Source: Liolophura sinensis (Eukaryota; Mollusca; Polyplacophora; Chitonida; Chitonidae). From it: 64,000 nt of DNA. This document shows positions 12,301 through 21,300 of the stretch, piece after piece. The translations under genes were made by a program, and so were the position numbers. How positions within the stretch are numbered: the first letter of the stretch is position 1; each line of letters begins with the position of its first letter. The stretch is taken from contig NC_088295.1 of assembly GCF_032854445.1 (NCBI RefSeq), positions 498,501 to 562,500 of the forward strand, read 5' to 3'. The notes beneath the pieces were generated by a model, which saw only the letters and a program-made list of their open reading frames with translations, was not told the DNA's origin and searched no databases.

Positions 12301-15300
12301 CCTTTTATCTAGTGCTTCTTCGCTGAGACGACTTACCGAATGCACGTAAGCGGCCATACCCGAGCAATTATACTGATACTAGTCAACCAGCCGTGTCGCT
12401 ATCCCTTAAACTGGTGAACGCCAAGTGAGGAAGCTACAACTTCCTCTTTAAGATCTTAAATATTTGACCCTGGATCTACTGCCCCCGAAGTGGACACCCT
12501 ACCAGCTGAGCCATCGGGGCCGGTTCAGAACTGCATGGGATGAGATAAGTAACCACATATACATGCATACAGGGATGAAGGCGGCCTGATCAGAACTGTA
12601 TGGGGTGATACAGGTAACCACACATACATACAGAGGCCCCAAATCAGAACTCGGTGGGATGAGATAAGTAACTACATACAGGTATATATACACGGATCAT
12701 GGCGTTCCCATCAAAACGGTATGGGATGAAATAAATAACCACATACGGGGATCATGGCGTTCCCATCAAAACGGTATGGGATGACATAAATAACCACATA
12801 CGGGGATCATGGCGTTCCCATCAAAACTGTATGGGATGACATAAATAGCCACATACGGGGATCATGGCGTTCCCATCAAAACTGTATGGGATGACATAAA
12901 TAACCACATACGGGGATCATGGCGTTCCCATCAAAACTGTATGGGATGAAATAAATAACCACATACGGGGATAATGGCGTTCCCATCAAAACGGTATGGG
13001 ATGACATAAATAGCTACATACGGGGATCATGGCGTTCCCATCAAAATTGTATGGGATGACATAAATAGCCACATACGGGGATCATGGCGTTCCCATCAAA
13101 ACTGTATGGGATGAAATAAATAACCACATACGGGGATAATGGCGTTCCCATCAAAACGGTATGGGATGACATAAATAGCTACATACGGGGATCATGGCGT
13201 TCCCATCAAAATTGTATGGGATGACATAAATAGCCACATACGGGGATCATCGTGTTCTGATCAAAACTGTATGGGATGACATAAATAACCACATTCGGGG
13301 ATCATGGCGTTCCCATCAAAACTGTATGGGATGAAATAAATAACCACATACGGGGATAATGGCGTTCCCATCAAAACGGTATGGGATGACATAAATAACC
13401 ACATACGGGGATAATGGCGTTCCCATCAAAACGGTATGGGATGACATAAATAGCTACATACGGGGATCATGGCGTTCCCATCAAAATTGTATGGGATGAA
13501 ATAAATAACCACATACGGGGATAATGGCGTTCCCATCAAAACTGTATGGGATGACATAAATAACCACATACGGGGATAATGGCGTTCCCATCAAAACTGT
13601 ATGGGATGACATAAATAACCACATTCGGGGATCAAGGAGGCCTGATCAAAATTGAACGGGAATCTTGGGATGCGATAAATAAAGACGGTGCTGTAAGCGT
13701 GAGACTACATGTAAGCTTAAGGCTATAGATATAGGCTTAAAGCTAGATACAAGCTTCAGGCTAGATACAGGCCTAAGCTTAAGACTAGATGGAAACTTAA
13801 GACTGAAGTTATTATTTTCTCCACACATGAACCATTACCGTAATGACAGTCAACATGCTAAAATATGGTTACAGAATGCTCTGTGTAAAATAGTTGCATT
13901 ATCTAAGGGACAAAGTATACACTAACGCTATATAACCGCCTAGCATCGGCGTCCGCACGTGGAGCATCGGCAGTTTTTGTCTCTTCCCGAGAACCAGTGC
14001 AGAGTGTTAGGAGAAGCTCCCGGAAATCTCCACTCGTCTCTGATCTGATGTCAGCCTCCAGCTCCACTGAATAGGCTAGGCAAAGGAGAAAGGTTGAAGG
14101 TTAGCCTTTGGGCTCGCATGACTGAGCAAACCATAAAACTATATAATGTTCAAGTGAGGTGATACGTTCAAAAACTGATCTCGACCAAAATAAAGTAGAT
14201 TAACATCGTCATACACAGATATTATTCTCAGATATTCAGATATTATCCATGTGAAATCTAAAACTTTGAGTACAACATCACGGTGATGAAATGTGTCTTC
14301 AGCTTCCACCGTTACCAGTGTGCATGAAAACATTTCTACTCTATATACCTGAATGGGTGTGACTATGAGAATGACAATAATAATAATCATGCTGTCATTA
14401 TTATTAAGTCTGTAGATGTTTACATGCGTATGATACAAAAGACATTCAGCTTACAGGGAAGTTGGATCTACGTGCAATGTGCCTGCTTGTTGCAGGATGG
14501 ATTTCCACGCTCTTTTATCTAATGCTGCTTCACTGAGATTTGATTTGATCTGATTGGTGTTTTATGCCGTACTTAAGAGCTTCGCTGAGATGACTTACAG
14601 AAGGCAAGTCAGGTGCCCCACCCGAGCAATTATACTGATATGGATTTACCAGCTGTTGCACTATCCACTTGAACGCCAAGCGATGATTCTACAGGTATGA
14701 CCCAGCCCAGGATTAACCCTTGATCTACCGTCCTTAAAGCGGGCGCTCTTCCGGCCGAACCATCGGGGCAGGTCAAGTAAACCGTTTCAGCTTTGATTAT
14801 TCATCATCATCGAGGTGGATCTTCGCCATTTTCTCACCTGCCTTGTAAGCTGCCTTTATAGCTGCAATTTCTGCGTTCTTTCTCGTCCCCAGAATCTCTA
14901 CTAATATTCTCTCCTTTGTTCCTAACCTCTGAAGGTAAAAAAGAAATATGTGCACACCTATAATAGTCAACCGATTTATAACGTATGTGGCGAAGAGGCG
15001 TGGCTTAAACTCCATGTACCTAGATCTAGACAGTTGTATATAATAGGTTTCACTGCACGAATATTCCTAACAAAGTGATTCATCTGAACAATTCATTCTA
15101 ACAACATGTGCATGCGTAAACATCTTTAACACATGTTCAACTTACCATCACAGGTCTGTTCACCTTTGGTCAGCTTCTCTTTGCAGCTCCGTTCAGCTTC
15201 TCTTCACAGCTCTGATCAGCTTCTCGTCACAGTTCTGTTCACCTCAGTTCAACTTACCATCATAGCTCTTTTCACCTCTGTTCAGCTTACTTTCACAGCT

Positions 15301-18300
15301 CTGTTCACTTCTGTTTAACTTACCTCTGTTCACCTCTGTTCAGCTTACTTTCATATCTCTGTTCACCTCTGCTCAACTTACTTTCACAGCTCTGTTCACT
15401 TCTGTTTAACTTACCTCTGTTCACCTCTGTTCAGCTTACTTTCATATCTCTGTTCACCTCTGCTCAACTTACTTTCACAGCTCTGTTCACTTCTGTTTAA
15501 CTTACCTCTGTTCACCTCTGCTCAGCTTACTTTCATATCTCTGTTCACCTCTGTTCAGCCTACCTTCTTAGCTCTCTTCTCTGTTCAACTTACCATCATA
15601 GCTCTGTTCACCTCTGTTCAGCTTACCTTCATGGTTCTGTTCACCTCTGTTCAGCTTACTTTCATATCTCTGTTCACCTCTGTTCAGCCTACCTTCTTAG
15701 CTCTGTTCTCTGTTCAACTTACCATCATAGCTCTGTTCACCTCTGTTCAGCTTACCTTCATGGTTCTGTTCACCTCTGTCCAGCTTACTTTCATATTTCT
15801 TTTCACCTCTGTTGAGCTTACCTTCTTAACTCTGATCTCTGTTCAGCTTACTTTTATAGCTCTGTTCACCTTACCTTCATAGCTCTGTTCACCTCTGGTC
15901 AGCTTACCTACATAGCTCAGTTCACCTGTGTTCAGCTTACTTTCATAGCTCTGTTCACCTCTGTTAAGCTTACTTTCATAGCTCTGTTCACCTCTGGTTA
16001 GCTTACCTTTACAGCTCTGTTCACCTCTGGTCAACTTACCAACATAGCTCTGTTCACATCTGTTCAACTTACATTCACAGCTCCGTTCACCTCTGTTCAG
16101 CTTACTTTCATATCTCTTTTCACCTCTGTTCAGCCTACCTTCTTAGCTCTGATCTGTGTTCACCTTACTTTCACAGCTCTGTTCACCTCTTTTCACCTTA
16201 CTTTCATAGCTCTGTTCACCTCTGGTCAGCTTACCTACATAGCTCTGTTCACCTCTGTTCAGCTTACTTTCATAGCTCTGTTCACCTCTATTCAGCTCAC
16301 ATTCATAGATCTCTTCATCTCTGTTCAGCTTACCTTCATAGCTCTCTTCACCTCTGTTCAGCTTACTTTTATAGCTCTGTTCACCACTGTTCAGCTTATT
16401 TTCACAGCTCTGTTCAACTTACCTTCATAGCTCTCTTCACCTCTGTTCAGCTTCTCTTCACAGGTCTGTTCACCTCTGGTCAGTTCACCTTCATAGCTCT
16501 GTTCACCCCTGTTCAACTTACTTTCACAGCTCTGTTCACCTCTGGTCAGCTTACCTTCACAGCTCTGTTCACCTCTGGTCAGCTTACCTTCACAGCTCTG
16601 TTTGGCTCTTTTTTGCTTACCTTTTAGCTCCGTTCAGCTTGTGTTCATAAACCTGTTCAGATCTTTTCAGCATACCTTCATAGCTCTGTTCAGCTCTTGG
16701 GCGTCATATTCCGCGGGGGACAAGAACATAGCCAAGACCGCCTTCTCAAAATCCCCTCCAAGGTCAGCTTTTAAGTCAGCTTCCAGGTTCTGAGAAAAAC
16801 GGCGAGGGAATTAGATATAATAAACTGTAGTGCCTGACTCAAGGTATCGAGACTAGTTCGAGTGTTACCGGCTACCACTGACCATTGTAAGCTTGCTTGA
16901 ACAGTAAGCCTAGTCCGTTCGTATTAGGTTCATGTTTCTGTCCATTAAATAACCATTTGGAATATTTCTGGACAGGTGAAGATTACTAAAGTTACCATTA
17001 ACATCACTGTACTTATTTTGCCCAATCCTGCTAAAAAGATTCATTAAAATACAACACTACAACGAAGAATATGATTAAAAATAATAATGAAAATTATGAA
17101 ATTTTTTCACTTTTTCATTTTTGAGGCTTAGGTCTCAAAATTACCCCTTTATTTTATGGATAATTTCTTTGAATCACCAGAAATGTTCCACAATGACGTA
17201 TACGTTGAATTTGGCTTTATGACGGGACCGGCTATTAGCATGCCAGTATTGTCTGCATGTCAGTATTGTGTGCATGCCAGTGCTGTCTGCATGCCAGTAT
17301 TGTCTGCATGCCATTATTGTGTGCATGCCAGTGCTGTCTGCATGCCAGTATTGTCTGTATGCCAGTATTGTCTGCATGCCAGTATTGTCTGCATGCTAGC
17401 ATTGTCTGCATGCTAGCATTGTCTGCATGCCACTGCTGTTTGCATGCCAGTGCTGTTTGCATGCCAGTATTGTCTGTATGCCAGTATTGTCTGTATGCCA
17501 GTATTGTCTGCATGCCAGTATTGTCTGTATGCCACTACTGTCTGCATGCCAATAATGCCGGCATGCCAGTATTGCCTGCATGCTAGTACTGCCTGCATGC
17601 TAGTAGTGCCTGCATGCCAGTATTGCCGGCGTGCCAGTATTGCCGGCATGTCATCGTTGTCTGCGTGCCAGTATTGCCGGCATGCCAGTATTGCCTGCAT
17701 GCTACTAGTGCCAGCATGCCATCAATGTTTGCATGCCAGTATTGCCAGCATGCCATTTTTGCCTTTATGTCTGTATTGTCTCCATGCAAGGATTGCCGGC
17801 ATGTCAATATTGCCTGCATGCCATTATTGCCTAAATACTGTCTATACAATATACCGTATTACCTTGCCTGTGCTTTTCTGGTAAGCGGCTTTGATTTCCA
17901 GTCTCTGCTTGCTACAGTGACTGGTCAGCAGATTGATGATCACAGACTCGTTCGTACCTGAAACGTATAGTAGCTTTATTTACAAATGAGTGGATGAGCC
18001 AATATCTGCGCACACAGCTATATGTATACACTTCAGAGACGTACATCCGACACATTTAGCTGACAACAGTTAGATATGTTGATTGACAAAATGACAAAAT
18101 GCAAAAACCGAAGTCGTGTTTTGTAAAAAGCCTGAAGACAGCGAGCTGTATGTAGGCGATGTTGAGCTTGTCGCTGTAACAGTGGGTCTACCTATTTCGA
18201 TGGATGGGTGGGGATGTCTATTTGTCGCCTGTCCAGTGTGGCTCGGCCCGTTTATTCCGATTAAAAACCGAAGAAGGGGATATTCCAGTTAGTGTTGTCC

Positions 18301-21300
18301 ACTTCGGGACCGGTAGATCCAGGATCAATCCTTGATCGAGTCACACCTAAGACTTTAAAAGAGGAAGTTGAAACTTCCTCGCTTGGCGTTCAGCATCAAG
18401 GGGATAGTGCAACGACTGTTTGACCCGTATCAGTATAATGGCTCGGGCGGGGCGGCTTACTTGCCTTCGGTAAGTTGTCTCAGTGAGGCAGCACTAAATA
18501 AAAGAGCGGTGGAAATCCGTCCTGCAACAAGGAGGCACATTACACGTACATGCATCCTACTAATTCCTTCGTCGTCATATGACTGAAAAATTGTTGAGTG
18601 CGACGTTAAACCCCAAGCACTCACTCACTCACCCAGTTAGTGTTGATATTTCTCCAGAATAAGATTAAATCAAGGTGAATGAATGATGACTAGCGTCAGG
18701 CTGTTCATGAAGTGTAATGATAATCGTAATCACTGCCCAGTACCGTGTAGCCGGTAGCACTGCCCAATACCGTGCAGCCGGTAGCACTGCCCAATACCGT
18801 GCAGCCGGTAGCACTGCCCAATACCGTGCAGCCGGTAGCACTGCCCAATACCGTATAGCCGGTACCACAACCCAATACCGTGCAGCCGGTACCACAGCCC
18901 AATACCGTATAGGAGGCCTATATATGATCTGCTTCGTCTGATATCTCAGTGATATCTAAATACTGCCTATCTAATTAAAATACTGAAAGTTATTGGTGTG
19001 GCTCATTAATAAGAACTACTTTGTTTGAAAAGTAGGCCTACATATTTTTTATGAATTATTACCTCAGGCGAGGCTGCCAGAATATTATACATGAAGGACT
19101 AAAACGGCAACCGCTGCTGACTTTGGCCTCTGAACGTCGAGCAGGAAAAAAAAAATCGCTTGAAATCCCATCTATGTATTATCTTCATCACTGTGAACAG
19201 ATCATACCATCCTTTATAAACGTGTGTTTGCAAAAACTAATATAACTAACCAATATCTGGTAGTCACTCTGGAAAGAATCGTAGGCTACTCTATGTCTCT
19301 TATCAGGATGATAAAAAGCTAATTATCCCCATAAAGGCGATCCCGGTTCAACGCCCATCGTGGATTCTTTTGATTTATTATGTGTATCGTGTCACTTGGT
19401 AATGCACTGACATGCATACAACGTACATGTAGTTGTCCTGGCTGGGGTCTTCATGATGAATGAGTCAGGCAGACCTGGATGTATGACATGTATAGAGCGT
19501 AGCCTGTATAAGTGTATATGTCAGCGTGATTACTCCTGGTTAAAGCAGCTTTCAGCATACAATGTGGTCTCTCCACCGTGTCCCTGAGAGTGCTTGAGAT
19601 TTCCATCACTTCCTCAGTGATCATAATCAGGACACCAGTTGTGACACCAACAGGGTAGGCCCTATACATGTCATATATCCAGGTCTGCCTTACTCATTCG
19701 TCATGAAGACCCCAGCCATGACAACTACATGTACAATATATGCATGTCGTTGTATTGTCAAGTGTTAATTCGGTATACACGACCGAGGTCGACAGGGATA
19801 AGTGCCTCGCATATGTATGCTGATGTTTATATGCGGTTATTATCCAGTTGTGTGTATACAGCCTACAAAGGCACTATTGATCTCTGGTCTGAACAAAGAG
19901 ACATGTGTCCGTATCACTTACCCCAACCTCGTATAGCCTTGTCCAATTGCTGGGCAGAAGTATCCGCGTTGAACGAAGCGGCAGCTTTGATCGTGCCCTA
20001 TAGTAACATAGGTTCAGGCGTTGTAACAGGTTTAGTTCACGAGAAGCACGATAACAGTTTCAGGTCACGAGAAGCATTACGATAGATTCAGTTCACGAGA
20101 AGCATTATAACAGTTTCAGGTTATGAGAACCATTATTACAAGTTCAGTTCATAAGAAGCATTGTAAGAGTTTCAGTTCACGACAAGTATAAAAACAGTTT
20201 CAGTTCAAGAGAAGCAGTGTAACAGTTCACGAGAAGCATGATAACAGTTTCAGTTCACGAGAAGCATTATAAAAGGTTCAGTTCTTGAGAAGCATTCTAA
20301 CAGCTTTAGTTCACGAGAGTGAGTGAGTGAGTGCTTGGGGTTTAACGTCGTACTCTTAGTTCACGAGAAGGATTATCACAGGATCAATTTATGAGAAGCA
20401 TTTTCAGAGGTTTTGATTATTATTATAAAAGCTTCAGTTCATGAGAAGTAGTATAACAGTTTCATTCCACCAGACGTATTGTAACACTTTTAGTTCATGA
20501 GAAGAACTGTAACAGTTTCAGTTCGCGAGAAGCATTATAACAGTTTCAGATCACGAGAAGCATTACAACAAGTTTAGTTCACTAGAAACATTATACCAAT
20601 TTCATTTCACGAGAAGCATTATAACAAGTTGCTTTCACTGGAAGAATTACCACAGGTTCAATTCACGAGAAGCACTGCAATAGGTTCAGTTCATGAAAAG
20701 CATTATAAAAGTTTCATTTCATGAGAAGCCTTATAAAAGTTTCAGTCCACCAGAGACATAGTAACATCTTCAGTTCATGAGAAACATTATAAAAGTTCCC
20801 GCTCATGAGAAACACTATAAAATGTTAAGTTCACGAGAAGCACTGTAACAGTTTCAAACCAAGAGAAGCATTATAAAAGGTTCATCATACTAAAAGCATT
20901 ATCATAGGTTCAATTCAGGAAAAGCATTATAATAGTTTGAATTCAAGAGAAGCATAATAAAAGTTTCATTTCACGAGAGGCATTATAACAGTTTCAGTTC
21001 ACGAGAAGCATTGTAACAGTTTCAGTTTACGAGAAGCACTGTAAGTTTTAGTTCAAGAGAAGCATTGTAACAGTTTCAGTTCACGAGAAACACTTTAAAA
21101 TATTAAGAGGCATTATAATAGGTTCAGTTCAAGAGAAGCATAATAAAAGTTTCAGTTCTTAGGAAGCATTGTAAGAGTTTCACTTCACGAGAAGCATTGT
21201 AACAGTTTCCGTTCAAAAGAAGCACTGTAACAGTTTCAGTTCACGAGAGGCATTCAGTTCACGAGAAGCTTTGTAACAGTTTCAGTTCACCAGAAGCATT

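Noticed and set aside
14066-14067. Acceptor ttcag at 14067-14068 as the start of annexin exon 6
   Set aside because: It would delete three residues and break the 38-residue spacing of repeat 2; the upstream tttgcctag acceptor restores it.
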